Origin: Dama dama
Taxonomy: Eukaryota; Chordata; Mammalia; Artiodactyla; Cervidae
Reading direction: 5' to 3'
DNA: 64,000 bases
NCBI RefSeq assembly: GCF_033118175.1
Contig: NC_083694.1
Location: 35,673,608-35,737,607, forward strand
Within the stretch, counting starts at the first letter, position 1. Each line of letters starts with the position of its first letter. This document shows positions 23,601-35,010 of this stretch, piece by piece. The position numbers were made by a program, and so were the translations under genes. The notes under the pieces were generated by a model. That model was not told the origin of the DNA and ran no database searches. It was given only the letters and a program-made list of their open reading frames with translations.

Positions 23601-24061
23601 TAACTGGTTTATGCAAGACAAAATTTAATAAATACGTAAGCATTTGATAGACTGGTCACAATGGGGAAAAAAAAAGATTCTTGTTGAAATAACCATGGGG
23701 TACAGTTTCATGTCTATTAAGACAACAGCCATGGAAAGAGATGATGCTGTCCAGCATAGGTTGTGTTGGGAGAACTTGCACATGCACCAACTGCAGGTGG
23801 CAATGCAGATAATAATTGTCATTTGAAGAAAAGTGATCCAGAGATATGAAACATCTGTGCCTCTTTAACACTCTCATCCCAGTTCTGAGACTTGATTCAT
23901 AAGGAATTATATTTTACCATTAAACAAATTAGTTTAAAAAGATAGGAAAATATTATATTTGCACCAAATACTGTAACTTTTTAATAGTAATAAAACATAG
24001 TTATGACTTAAATGTCTAGGAAAGAACAGTGTATAAGTAAGGTACACTTAAGTAGAACGCA
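23601..24061. other. Single-copy-looking DNA
   Basis: Nothing recognised. Confidence 0.45.
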
Positions 24062-24190
24062 ATAAAAGTAGTTACCATCTACAGATTGTTTACTATGTGC
24101 TTGCCACTGTTCAAAGGATTAATTTATATTACTGATTTTATCTTTGTAACAGCCTTATGACATAGATTCTAAATTATCCCCATTTCATCA
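24062..24190 (-). mobile_element. MIR SINE
   Basis: Reverse MIR: tttactatgtgcttgccactg, taatttatattactg and aacagccttatgacatagat. Confidence 0.68.
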
Positions 24191-24624
24191 TGCTATGCTT
24201 TAAGTAATTTCTATTACAGGCCAATAAGTTACAAAGATAAGACTTTATCACTTTTTATCCACCTGTTTTTTGATTACACCAAAGCCAAGTGCTTAATCAT
24301 AACTAAAATCATTCAATGCTAGGCAAATGTTGAGGATGAATATAGTGGGTAAGGGAGTAGAAGTATAGAAAGTAATAGTGTTACGTTAAAAGGAAAATAA
24401 AATACAAAAAAAAATGTTTCTATACTATAGGTATAACTATGTGAAGCATATGAGAAAAGAATAGAAGAAAATACAAAAATAAGTTTTCATATGAAACCAC
24501 TGAAGTTTACTACTGGTTTTGCCAGATTAATTTCCTTTGAGAGGTAAAAGCAAAACCCAGGTCGAATAAGGTTGAGGAGGGGTTCAAATTAAAAAGGGCA
24601 GGTAGTAGCATTGAAACATATACA
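24191..24624. other. Single-copy-looking AT-rich DNA
   Basis: Nothing recognised. Confidence 0.45.
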
Positions 24625-24835
24625 TTATCATATGTAAAATAGTTAGCTTGGGGGAATTTGTATGACACAGGGAACCCAAAGTCAGGGCTTTGTGACACCT
24701 AGAGAGGTGGGTTGGGGAGGCAGTTTCCAGAAGGAGAGGACATATGTATACCTGTTGCTGATTCATGTTGGTGTATGGCAGAAACCATCATGATATTGTA
24801 AAATAATTATCCTCTAATTAAAAATAAAAAATTAA
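24625..24835 (+). mobile_element. Artiodactyl L1 3' UTR, 5'-truncated
   Basis: L1 3' UTR text in order: cagggaacccaaagtcaggg, gacatatgtatacctg, gctgattcatgttggtgta and attatcctctaattaaaaat, then an A-rich tail. Confidence 0.82.
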
Positions 24836-25337
24836 AAAATGGAGAGTGAGAGAAAATGAAAACCACGAGGTTAGATTGGTCATTCAGAGGTTGGTGGTGT
24901 ATGGAAGAAAACTGCCTGTGTTCCTATATGAAAAGAATTAGGATTAAGGAATTTGAAACAAGCCAAGAGGAAGAAATCAGAGAAGAAGAAGGAAGGATAG
25001 ATAGATACAGAAAGGAAATGAGAGGAAGGGGAAGAGGAAAAGGATGGGAAGGGAGGCAGAATGTTGAAAAGCTAAAGAATCAGGAATATAGTGCCTTGTA
25101 TGTAACACGTACTCAAAACTGTGTATTAAATTAAGAGTTAAAGCTATTGATTGAAGAGTTAGGTTACCAGGGCTTGCTTATTCTCTCCAGGAACTCAATT
25201 TTTTGTGTTATATTTGTTTTGTTTGCTTCTGTTTGTAAAATAGCCTTATTTTTCTGAATATACATATAAACACACACATATACATAATTATACTAATGTT
25301 TATTCTGAAGTAAATAATTAAAAAGAAAATAATCTGT
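24836..25337. other. Unassigned DNA with a purine tract and TA/CA runs
   Basis: Holds the purine-rich tract annotated separately and an imperfect TA/CA microsatellite at about 25257-25290. The 92-codon open stretch across the purine tract is low-complexity (Glu/Arg/Gly) and not a credible gene. Confidence 0.45.
24963..25060 (+). repeat. GA-rich purine tract
   Basis: About 98 bp almost free of pyrimidines on the plus strand (gaggaagaaatcagagaag ... ggatgggaagggaggcag), low-complexity polypurine DNA. Confidence 0.85.
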
Positions 25338-25455
25338 GGTGGTGGTTTAGTCGCTACATCGTGTCTGACTCTTGCGACCCCATGGACTGTAGCCTGCCAG
25401 ACTCCTCTGTCTCCAGGCAAGAATATTGAAGTGGGTTGCCATTTCCCTCTTCAGG
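25338..25455 (-). mobile_element. Truncated Bov-tA SINE with clean target duplication
   Basis: 118 bp of the Bov-A part only, without the tRNA head. Exact duplication aaataatctgt at 25327-25337 and 25456-25466 shows that it inserted already 5'-truncated. Confidence 0.92.
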
Positions 25456-25599
25456 AAATAATCTGTAATTCCATCTAATTCTATGGTTAGTACTTTAGTA
25501 TGTAACCTTCTTGGTTTTTTCTATTCATATATGTACACATATACAAATTCATATGTCTTTCCACAAAGGTATCAACATTTGTAACCTCTTTTTTGTCAC

Positions 25600-25845
25600 T
25601 CAAAAACATGCCATGAACATTCTCCATGTTAATAAATCTCTTCCTCTTTGTTTTATAGTATTATGTTGTATGAATGGATATAACATTTAATCAATCCTCT
25701 ATTGATAGATGCTGGGTTATTTTAAATTTTTAGTTACTATAAACACTGTGTTGAATATTTTTGTACATATGTCCCCATACAAATGTCCACTTGTTTCTTT
25801 AAGATAAACTCTCAGGTAGAATTGCAAGGTCAAAGAGTTTGCCTT
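25600..25845 (-). mobile_element. Old L1 3' region, reverse
   Basis: Resembles the reverse complement of an L1M ORF2 end: tttaatcaatcctctattga, atgctgggttatttt, tgttgaatatttttgtacat and tagaattgcaaggtcaaag. Confidence 0.62.
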
Positions 25846-25922
25846 CGGGTAAAGCTTCTTTTAACACAAAGTACACAGGTGACTTTCAGGAAGTTTGTGA
25901 ATAATATTTCCTTCCAACCAAC

Positions 25923-26119
25923 ATGGGATTTCCTGATGGTTCACCACGGTAAAGAATCTGCCTGGGTTCAATCCCTGGATAGGGAAGATCCCCTGGAGAA
26001 AGGAATGGCTCGCCATTCCAGTATGCTCGCCTGGAGAATTCCATGGACAGAGGAGTCTGGGCGGCTACAGTCCATGGGGTCACAAAGAGTCAGACATGAC
26101 TGAGTGACCAACATTTTCT
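25923..26119 (+). mobile_element. Bov-tA SINE with internal deletion
   Basis: Plus-strand Bov-tA missing about 20 bp of its tRNA-derived head (aatctgcctgggttcaatcc). Target duplication ttccttccaaccaac (25908-25922) and ttctttccaaccaac (26120-26134), one mismatch. Confidence 0.93.
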
Positions 26120-27072
26120 TTCTTTCCAACCAACCAGTGTAAGAATGCCTATATCCCTGGCAACTTGCCACTTAGGACATAAACTTTCTAACTTTTTAGA
26201 AGGACATTGCTAAAATGCAAACTTAAAACTTCTTTCTCATTACATATTATCTCATGAATATACAACATGTCATGGGAATTATATGGAAACTCTTTTGGAG
26301 GATATTTCTAGTGGTAGGAAATAAAACTCGATTTGGTCTTAGGGTTCTTCCAGAGAACAGAGAAAGCTGAAAGGAGATGTTTTATATGTTTTATATCCTG
26401 ATAACTTGTTCCCTCTGATTGGAAAATAGAATAATTAAACTTACAAGATGCTTAACAAACATGAAAAAATCAATCTTAAGCAACCTAAGAAGCCATGAAT
26501 TTCCCCCCACATGAGTCTAAAATTATATGCAAGTTTTCTCTCCATTTTTTTAAGAATAAGTATAAAAGCACTGTCTCTCAACCCTTTGAAAATAAGCCTG
26601 GGAATTACACAAAAAACATTTCATTGTTTGAACTCTGATTTGAGGTTTGGACAAATACTTAGGTATTAATTTAATTTAATTTAATTTAATTTAATTTTGG
26701 ACAAATGAACTACAGAATTCTGGCAATTCATTATAGGTCTAATTTGAAATAGGGGATATCAGAATAGTCCTCCCAGTATTTTAGTAAAAATTTTAAATGT
26801 ACACTTGTAACACTTTGGTACTTCCCTCTAAAAATAAAAGATTTTCAGCCTGCGAGTAAAGTGGCCACATGCCTAATTAGGAATCCTGAAATTCAGCTGT
26901 ATTAAGGTAAAAAGTGTCCATGGCAAATATTAACCAATATATTAGATTAATCAGAATTTCTCATTACTCAACCTTGAGAAAAACCCTTATAAATTTCAAA
27001 AAACAAGCTTTGAAAATTATAAAAATTTAAAATGGAGGAGTTAATGATATGTGAATTATATTCCAAGAAGCT
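26120..27072. other. Single-copy-looking AT-rich DNA
   Basis: Nothing recognised except the (TTTAA)n microsatellite. Confidence 0.45.
26657..26695. repeat. (TTTAA)n microsatellite between 11 bp direct repeats
   Basis: Six to seven ttaat units. The block sits between two copies of tttggacaaat (26646-26656, 26696-26706). Confidence 0.9.
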
Positions 27073-27214
27073 GTAATTTTATTTTTATTTTTTAATTTTT
27101 CTTTTTTGACCATGCTGCACAGCATGTGGAATTTTAATTCCCTAACAAGGGATTAAACACTTGGGCCCTGCAATGGAAGCAGAGTCTTAACCACTGGACT
27201 GCCAGGGCAATCCC
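27073..27214 (-). mobile_element. CHR-type tRNA SINE (cetartiodactyl)
   Basis: Reverse copy: ttgaccatgctgcacagcat, ttaattccctaacaaggga, ttaaacacttgggccctg and agtcttaaccactggactgc, ending agggcaatccc. An A/T-rich tail precedes it. This family predates Bov-tA. Confidence 0.82.
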
Positions 27215-28039
27215 AAAACTATTATTTTTAAAAGAAAAAAAAATGATTTGGTAAATTTCTAAATAAGATCATTATCTTTACAGGTTCTTGCTAACCTACA
27301 CCATGATTAAAAATCAAACCAAACTTATCTTCCAAATTCCATGTCCAGATTTATCTCCCTTTTTTTTTTTAATTGTTTCCCCTCAATTCCCACTTCTCAT
27401 TTCTTTCTTTTTTTAATTGAAGGAAAGGCTAAAGATTGTTGGAGTTTATGGGATTCTGCTTGTTTCTTGAAGATGGGAAAAGATTAGCGTATGTATATAT
27501 GTAGCTTCCCTATTTCAAAGGTTTTGTGGTGTATTAGTGAATCAAAATGGATGAAATTTTAGTAATTCTAATCAATCATTTGGCCATTATTTCCACTGCT
27601 GAAAGTAGGTTTCCTTAATCTGAAGAGGAGGCAATGAAGATTACAAATATATATTTTTAATTTTTACTAAAAGTTGGATGAAATGGAACTGTTATCGGGA
27701 AAAAATGCACACTCTCATGATACTTAGTAAATTACTGGCATTCTGGAGCCCAGTTATATTTGAAGTTAAATTAATAAATCCAGGTTTGTACAAATCTCTG
27801 TGCTTATTTTCAAGGAACAGAGAGGTAAGGGCATTTATAAATTGTTAAGAAAGGCTAGTACACTCTTACAGGAAATAAAAGTAACATAAAGATAATTGTT
27901 AATACTTAGTTGAAATTGTTAGTATGAAAATTAGCTAACATAATGCATATAAAGGCATAAACACTTACTTGACACATGGTAAGTACTTTGTATAAGCTGC
28001 TCTTACAAATGGAGTCACACTACCTGCCATGACCCGGCA
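27215..28039. other. Single-copy-looking DNA
   Basis: T-rich tracts near 27360 and 27405, nothing else recognised. Confidence 0.45.
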
Positions 28040-28175
28040 ACTTAAGTTCCCCAGGTCTCAGTTCCCTCCCTAATAAAATAAGAATAGTAATAGTACCTAC
28101 TCCAAAAGGTTTCTATGAGGATCAAATAAATGCTTAGAACAGTGTCTGGCACACAGTAATTCCCACCAAATGTTA
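28040..28175 (+). mobile_element. MIR SINE
   Basis: Plus-strand MIR core and tail: caggtctcagttccctccc, aataagaatagtaatagtac, cttagaacagtgtctggcac. Confidence 0.8.
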
Positions 28176-28254
28176 GTTTTTATTTTTGACTATTAGTACC
28201 CAACATAAGAGAATCTTGCCTGAATTATTACTAATTGAATTTATATATATTTTA

Positions 28255-28345
28255 TCTTACTAGATTGCAAGAACCTTGGACACTAAAGATAGGGTCTCAT
28301 TTTTTGTAGCCCTGTCCTCTTCTAGCTTTGTATAATAAGCACAAA
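28255..28345 (+). mobile_element. L2 LINE 3' fragment
   Basis: Weak L2 signature: actagattgcaagaaccttg, then gatagggtctcattttttgt. Confidence 0.45.
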
Positions 28346-28716
28346 AATCAAAGTGTGTAAATGCCACTGTTTCAATACATAAATGACTTAGTGAATTAAT
28401 GTGTAAATTCAAGTGATATAAGTCATGGTTAAACTGGCACTAACAGAAATGAAAACAAAGAATTCCCTCTGAGTTCATTCAGAGAAATCAAAGAGGGAAA
28501 GTTGGATTTTTTTTATCATTTACTGATACTCCATAATTAAAATGGCTCATTGGCCATTATATGGCTTCTCAAAGACAAAGTGCTTCTGAAAAGAGGAATA
28601 TTTGTGCTTTTCACATCTGCCCTACTCTATGAACCATAGATGTGATTTAAAACAGTAACAACAAAACTGATGGTGATGGTTGCTTAGCTGCTGCTGTGCT
28701 GGTTCTAAAGCCACTT
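28346..28716. other. Single-copy-looking DNA
   Basis: About 28678-28700 (ggttgcttagctgctgctgtg) may be a scrap of a Bov SINE tail; otherwise nothing. Confidence 0.4.
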
Positions 28717-28873
28717 GTATTTATTTTATTGAAGTACAGTTGATTTACAACACTGTGCCAATTTCTGCTGTACAGAAGAATGACTCAGTTATACACATAC
28801 AGACACTCTTGTTTCATATTCTTTTCCATGATGGCTTATCACAGGGTATTAAATATACTTTCCTGTGCTATAA
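28717..28873 (-). mobile_element. Old L1 3' end, reverse
   Basis: Reverse L1 3' UTR: ttattgaagtacagttgatt, tctgctgtacagaagaatg and ctttcctgtgctata. A possible target duplication, aaagccactt and aaagccattt, flanks it. Confidence 0.75.
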
Positions 28874-29310
28874 AAAGCCATTTATAAATCAACAATGCCA
28901 CCTATTGGATGGAAGAAGCAAGCCTGGTACAATTTTTTGTTGTTCAACAGACAAGTGTTTATTTATGCCACCTCTTGGCAGTGTACACTGTTGGGCTGTA
29001 GTATGAGAAAGAAAAATAAAAAACAATCCCAACTTTCAAGAAGCCTCCAGTTTAGTAAAGCAAATGAAATGTTGTTTCCACTTGTAGCTAATGGATGAGT
29101 TTCTATTTTAAAACCTGATCTTTTCCTCCACCAAACTCTCCCAAGGATTACTCTCTATCTTGGCATTTGTTCTACTGCTCCTTCATGCCTAGTGTGTTAA
29201 ATGCCTAGTGTGTTAAATGGGGACTGCTGAAAGAAAAATAGCAATCACTAATATCTGTCACTTAACCAAGAAGGGACATTACTTTTAATAAATCAGATGA
29301 TTAAAAAGTG
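28874..29310. other. Single-copy-looking DNA with a 16 bp tandem duplication
   Basis: Two adjacent copies of atgcctagtgtgttaa at 29185-29200 and 29201-29216. Nothing else recognised. Confidence 0.5.
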
Positions 29311-29359
29311 ACAATATTATAAAGTAATTAGCCTCCAACTAATAAAAATAAATGGAAAA
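29311..29359 (+). mobile_element. Minimal L1 3'-end insertion (~49 bp)
   Basis: Only the last ~35 bp of the L1 3' UTR (ataaagtaattagcctccaa) with an A-rich tail. Flanked by aaaaagtg at 29303-29310 and 29360-29367. Same terminal text as 9161-9249. Confidence 0.85.
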
Positions 29360-29367
29360 AAAAAGTG

Positions 29368-30473
29368 GAAAAGAGGGCTCCATCTGTGGGGGTTCAGTAC
29401 TTCACACTTGCCTGTACTTGTCACTATGTAGTCATAATCTCTGAAATGTCAAGAAAGAAAAATCATAGTTTGATATGCTGATAGTGAGATGGCATGTGGA
29501 TCTTATTCCCTGACCTGGAAACTCAAAATAATTTCTTTGTTTGAGACAGTTTTAGAATGTTTTCAGAGCTGGAAACCTATCACTATTGCTCAAGATGGCA
29601 CCTTGTCACTCACTAATGCATTAAAACAGTGAAATACTGACACTGAAATTCTAACAGTGAAATGCTCGATGCTACTGCTTTTCCATGGGATCTTTTTGGA
29701 TCAATTTCCTGGTTGCAAAGACTAACCTACTGGGCTAAAGGAAAAGATAGATGTGCACTCAGACCAGCACATGCCACTTGTGCCTTGGTACAAAAATAAC
29801 TCCGATATAAGGCAATGTGCTGTGTCACATGAGTGGCATAAGGGATTTGGGAATTGTTAGGTCATAAATAGTCCAATTAAAATAAACAAGGAAGACCTAT
29901 GCAAATTGGAACGGTGAAAGCAAGGAAATCTGGAGATCCAATCAGAAAAAGCGAGCCAGACACTGGGAGTCATTAGGACTTTCAATTATTTTTTTCACAT
30001 TTCTCATTCTTACAGGAACATGGTACAATTGCATTTCCCTGCCTCTGTGAAGTTAGGCATGGCCATGTACTTACACCAGTGAAGTGTGAGGGAAAACAGT
30101 AAGTGTTATTCCTGGGCAGAAGTTTTTAAAAATCAGTACCATATTTTTCATGAATCCTTTCCTACCTTGACAATTATAGATCTAAATATTGAAGCTTCTC
30201 TCAGTCTGGTCTCTGAATAACCAAGATTATCCACCTGCCTGCTAATCCACATTAGACATATTCTTTCATGATGTCAAATCATCAAGATTTTGAGGTTTCT
30301 TTATCACTGCAACATACTCTAGTCCTTCTAGACTAATACATAGGGTTCCCATGGAATATATATAATAATTAGCTAGTAAAAGTAAAAAAAAAGTTTTAAA
30401 GAGCCTAAAATTAGAAAGCATTCGTTTGGGAAGAACTAAAGGAGAGAATTTATTTAGTAACCTGTAGAGAGAA
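29368..30473. other. Single-copy-looking DNA, one possible ancient repeat
   Basis: About 30000-30120 (tttccctgcctctgtgaagt, catggccatgtactta) resembles a common mammalian interspersed repeat that I cannot name. Otherwise nothing. Confidence 0.4.
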
Positions 30474-30690
30474 TTGGGCTTCCCAGGTGGCTCAGTGGTA
30501 AAGAATCCACCTGCCAAGGCAGGATGCACGGGTTCAATCCCTGGGTGGGGAAAATCCCCTAGAGGAGGAAACGGCAACCCACTCCAGGGTTCTTGTCTGG
30601 GAAACCCATGGACAGAGGAGCCTGGTGGGCTACAGTCTATAGGGTCGCAAAGAGTCAGACACGGCTGAGAGAATGAGCATGCACGCAAGC
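30474..30690 (+). mobile_element. Bov-tA SINE
   Basis: Full-length plus-strand Bov-tA starting gggcttcccaggtggctc. Short target duplication agagagaa at 30466-30473 and 30691-30698. Confidence 0.92.
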
Positions 30691-30694
30691 AGAG

Positions 30695-30835
30695 AGAAGA
30701 TAGATGATAGATAGAAAGTATAGATCTATCTACCTACACAACCTTTATATATATATATATCTATACACATCTACGTAGAGATTTATAGATACAGATAGAT
30801 AATATAAAGACATAGATTGCTTTAGATATATATTT
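30695..30835. repeat. GATA/TATA microsatellite
   Basis: Imperfect gata, tatc and ta runs immediately after the SINE tail, consistent with a microsatellite seeded by the tail. Confidence 0.85.
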
Positions 30836-30994
30836 CCAAATCTTAGCCTTCTCCCTGAGTACCATATTGTTTTCCTATTTCTCTCACCACTAAAATAGCA
30901 GTAGCAACAACAAAAACACCACCATCATAGAGGGTACTTTTCAGGTATCTCTCTTTTCTGTTATAAAATGCTCTTTCTCATTTATACAGTAGCA

Positions 30995-32030
30995 GAGTAA
31001 TTTTATGAAAACATGAATCAACTACATCACTCCTCTGCATAGTGCCCTCTCATATTCACCATGCACTCGGAGAAAAGTCAGTCCTTGCTGGAGCTTGCGA
31101 GATCCTGCGCTGGTCCTCAACTACTGATGATTTCCTTTTCCTCCCTCTTCTTACCCCTGTGCATAGCTGTTCCACAACACTATCAAGCACAGTCTTGTCA
31201 AGGGCGTCTGTAGTTACTATTCCCTGTACCAAAAGTGTTCTTCCCTCAAACATCTCCAAGTCACCTTCCCTGCCTTTCCTTCTAGTCTCTGCTCAAGGAG
31301 ATCCTCTCTGACCACTTTTCACATTTGAATGACTACCTACCAGACTTACCAGGCTTATTTTTTTCTATAATATTTAACTAGACGGCACTTTGTCGGCAAA
31401 GGTCCATCTAGTCGAGGCTATGGTTTTTCCAGTAGTCATGTATGGATGTGAGAGTTGGACTGTAAAGACAGCTGAGCACCGAAGAACTGATGCTTTTGAA
31501 CTGTTGCGTTGGAAAAGACTCTTGAGAGTTCCTTGGACTGCAAGGAGATCCAACCAGTTCATCCTAAAGGAAATCAGTCCTGAATATCCTTTGGAAGGAC
31601 TGATGTTGAAACTGAAACTCCAATACTTTGGCCACCTGATGTGAAGAACTGACTCATTTGAAAAGATCTTGATGCTGGAGAAGATAGAAGGTGGAAGGAG
31701 AAGGGGACAGAGGATGAGATGGTTGGATGGCATCACTGACTCAATGGACAAGAGTCTGAGTAAACTCTGGGAGTTGGTGATGGACAGGAAGGCATGATGC
31801 TGCAGTCCATGGGGTCACAAAGAGTCGGACACGACGCAGTGACTGAACTGAACTGAACTGATAGTATTCAAGATCATATGATACACTATGTATGTGCTAT
31901 GTCTTTGTTAATAATCTGGTTCTCTTAATAGAATGTAAGTTCCATGAAGTCTGCTCTTGTGTTTGTTTTGTTCTCCGTGGAATTCCACCACCCATAACAG
32001 TACTTGGCATCAGCAGTTGTTCAGTAACAG
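30995..32030 (+). mobile_element. L2 LINE 3' region split by BovB
   Basis: The first part (30995-31379) runs from catcactcctctgcatagtg through ctagtctctgctcaagga to the ataatatttaacta block. The second part (31867-32030) continues with gctatgtctttgtta and aatagaatgtaagttccatg to the terminus. Together they are collinear with L2; BovB occupies the gap. Confidence 0.78.
31380..31862 (+). mobile_element. BovB 3' fragment inserted in L2
   Basis: A 483 bp BovB 3' end with a tail of gactgaactgaactgaactg. It includes an 85-codon RT C-terminal relic (31390-31644, VVMYGCESWTVK). An approximate target duplication (atatttaac / gtattcaag) is visible. Confidence 0.93.
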
Positions 32031-32297
32031 TTTCCCAGTGCTGAACGTCTCTGCTCTGAAGCATGACTACATAATTTTTATACCAATAAAGATGGTGTTG
32101 AAAAGATGACTTCAACAGACAGCAAGCTAAGGTTACGTGGAATATTTAAAGGAATCAAAGGGTTTAAGGAACTCAATTCTAATAGGGTGGAGAGAGTAAC
32201 AGTGTTGAAGCAAACCAAGAGGTTAGGACAGGTTTGAAGGGTGAGTGGGAGGGTAGACTGTTTGCAGAACATTTCTAGATGTCATATTGTGCAGTCA

Positions 32298-32383
32298 CCC
32301 CCCCCCCCCTTTTACTGTCTGGGATGTTGTCTTATGCATTTCTCAAGTACTGTGTGTGTATGCGTGTGTGTACATGTGTGTGT
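32298..32383. repeat. C12 homopolymer and TG microsatellite
   Basis: Twelve consecutive C at 32298-32309 and an imperfect TG run at 32351-32383. Confidence 0.95.
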
Positions 32384-32394
32384 TTATTTCACTC

Positions 32395-32505
32395 TAAATT
32401 CTAAACTTTATTGTATGCCAGAACCTTGTCTCCATTGTATTTATTACTCCCCTAACCAGAGGTCCTACACAGTACTCAGCACAAGATAAACAATGAATGT
32501 CTAAC
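32395..32505 (+). mobile_element. Possible L2 3' fragment
   Basis: Weak similarity: ccagaaccttgtctccattg, then cacagtactcagcacaagat. Confidence 0.4.
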
Positions 32506-33238
32506 ATACTGAGTTCTGCTTTTGTTAATTCTCTTTCTTAAAGATTGTTTGAGCTAAAGATTACTCCAGCTGTTAGTAAATTCCTCCCCCACCTCTGGCA
32601 CTGTATTGGTTCATGAGCTTCCTTCAGTTATCTTTCTTAACTTTTTGGCATCTGACTCATAAACAGGCAGAGAATGCCAAGTCCATAGCAGATGATAATC
32701 AGTAAGAACTGGTCACCAGGGCTGGCATGGAGAATAGAATGTGATCCCTTTGTAGAGACCATGGCCCTGGAAGGAGGGTTTGAATTTTCATGAGTCAAAC
32801 AGTTGACTCTAGCACCTTCCCACCACCCAGAACATGCTGATTTCTATATGGGAGCCATCCGGGCCACCATCATGGAATGAACACTGTGGTCATCACCAGT
32901 AACCTCAGAAAATCATCACATTCCAGGACCCAGAGGGACATTAAAGATATTTTAATCCAAAATTAACCTTCTTTATAGTCAAGTTATTGATGACTATTAG
33001 TAATTTATGTAACATATTTATTGGAAGGAAATTTTCTTTTAACACATATGAAAATTTGAGATCTCGCTTTCTGAAACTTCTACCCATTGCTTTGCCCATT
33101 AACTGGTGTTGGAAAATTGAACTCTTTATTATTTGTCAGGCTCTATGCTATGTCTTAAGGCTACAAATATGGGTAAGGCCCAGCTCCAGCTTTCAAAAGT
33201 ATCATGGTTGTGTTGGAAAGTAGTTATATAATTAACAT
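32506..33238. other. Single-copy-looking DNA
   Basis: Nothing recognised. Confidence 0.45.
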
Positions 33239-33450
33239 GGGGCTTCCCTGATGGCTCAATGGTAAAGAATCCGCCTGCTAAAGCAGGAGAAATAGGTTCT
33301 ATCCCTGGGTCAGGAAGATCCCCTGGAGAAGGAAATAGCAACCCACTCCAGTATCCTTGCCTGGGAAATCCCATGAACAGAGGAGCCTGATGGGCTATAG
33401 TCCGCAGAGTTGCAAAAGAGTCAAACATGACTTAGCAACTAAATAACAAA
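33239..33450 (+). mobile_element. Bov-tA SINE
   Basis: Full-length plus-strand Bov-tA. Target duplication ataattaacat (33228-33238) and ataattaatat (33451-33461), one mismatch. Confidence 0.94.
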
Positions 33451-33461
33451 ATAATTAATAT

Positions 33462-33795
33462 ATTGTGTATATGTGAAATGATACCTATTTTTGTATAAAA
33501 GCAGAGTAGAAAAGTACCGAACTCAATGTGAGTTGGCAGGGTAATGAAAAGGACGATTTCTGGAATATGTGACATGTCATTTCCCATTCTAGTTTGTTAA
33601 CCACGCAGCTATTTAATCATCTCCTAATCAACCCAGCTATATTAGTCAGATCAAACATTTATGTACTTTCAGTAAATATAATAATGTTTGCTGAGGACAT
33701 GGTAACTGAACCCCTTTCCTTTTCTCCTTACTCCACTTCTACTCCTTTGTAGAAGAAACAGTGTTTGAAGAAATGACTTTAACCCTAGTCATAAT
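33462..33795. other. Single-copy-looking DNA
   Basis: Nothing recognised. Confidence 0.45.
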
Positions 33796-34007
33796 AACGT
33801 GGGTTTCTCTAATGGCTCAGCCCATAAAGAATCTGCCTGCAATGCAGGAGACGGAGGAGACGCAGGTTCAATCACTGGTTTGGGAAGATCCACTGGAGGA
33901 GGGCATGGTAACCCACTCCAGTATTCTTGCTTGGAGAATCCCATCAGCGGACTATAGTCCAAAGGATCACAAAGAGTCAGACACAAGTGAACAACTACGC
34001 ATACAAG
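33796..34007 (+). mobile_element. Bov-tA SINE
   Basis: Plus-strand Bov-tA with a short expansion (ggagacggaggagacgcagg). Target duplication ctagtcataat (33785-33795) and ctagacataat (34008-34018), one mismatch. Confidence 0.93.
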
Positions 34008-34018
34008 CTAGACATAAT

Positions 34019-34629
34019 GCCATATCCCTTGTTATGATTCTTAACCGAAGCCTATCAGTGTATAGCGTTTCATTGACAACAATTACTTCTTAAGAAGTGG
34101 GAAAATTGCAAAGGAAAAAATTAAGCTCAAAGCTCAGGAGTGGCATGCTCTCTTTCATTTTCTCTTTTCAGAAATGAATAAGGAAACATGTAGCCTATTT
34201 TCTACTATTGAACAACTTACATCCATAATAAAGGTGATGGTGTTATCAAAATGGAGAGACAGAAAGAACGTGAATCCTTGATCATGTTGTTGAACTGCTG
34301 GGTCAACCAATTCTGACAGGCTCTTTCAAGGATGTAAACCAATAAGTGTGCTTACTTTTGAAGCCAGTTTGATTTGGGTTTTCTCTTACTTGCATGTAAA
34401 AACATCTTAAGTTTTTAACTGCCTAAAGACTTATTAAAATGAAAAGATATGCTGTTAATTTTTTTTTTTATTCAACAACCAGTCTAATAATTTTATGAAG
34501 GGAAAGAAAGTCTCTTTGGTATTCCTGTTTTAGTGGATCAGTGTTGGTTCCTTTTGTCTGAAGGCACATTTTCCTAAAGAAATGTTCTTGATTCACTTAG
34601 AGTATGGTTAACAGTTGGAAACAATTGAG
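34019..34629. other. Single-copy-looking DNA
   Basis: A T-run at about 34459-34470, nothing else. Confidence 0.45.
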
Positions 34630-34740
34630 CCCCACAAGTATTGATTACATTCTACTCTTTGCCCTGTATTATGCTAGGCACCAAGGTGTATGCAAAGTAG
34701 TTCTGAATAAGATATGGCTTCTTTCTTTTTAGGAGCCTAA
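34630..34740 (-). mobile_element. L2 LINE 3' end, reverse
   Basis: Reverse L2 terminus: acaagtattgattacattct, tatgctaggcaccaaggtgt, gaataagatatggcttc. Confidence 0.65.
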
Positions 34741-34799
34741 AAATCCTTTGGAAATCAAATGTAATATAAGGAGCTTGAGCTTTGGTGTCATATATTCAG

Positions 34800-35010
34800 T
34801 TTCAAATCTTGTGCTGCCTATTATATGTCTGGCATTATACATATGCTGTCTCATTTAATCTTCACATCAACCACTAAGGTCATTATTTATGAACAAGTAA
34901 ATTAAGTTCAAAGAGGTAACTAACTTTCCCAAAGTGACTTGTCAGACATGATGGCGCTGGGAAATGAATACAGGACTGAGTCCAAAACCAGAGGTATAAC
35001 CAATGTTTAG
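34800..35010 (-). mobile_element. MIR SINE, near full length
   Basis: Reverse MIR: catatgctgtctcatttaat, cttcacatcaaccactaagg, agttcaaagaggtaactaac, and ggaaatgaatacaggactg. Confidence 0.82.

Noticed and set aside
28965..28985. ccacctcttggcag as a second CTCF site
   Set aside because: The central bases differ at four positions from the core motif.
30477..30550. tRNA-like heads of the Bov-tA SINEs as tRNA genes
   Set aside because: They are tRNA-Glu-derived SINE heads, do not fold as complete tRNAs, and continue directly into Bov-A.
32858..32880. gccaccatcatgg as a Kozak-type start
   Set aside because: The reading frame closes almost at once.
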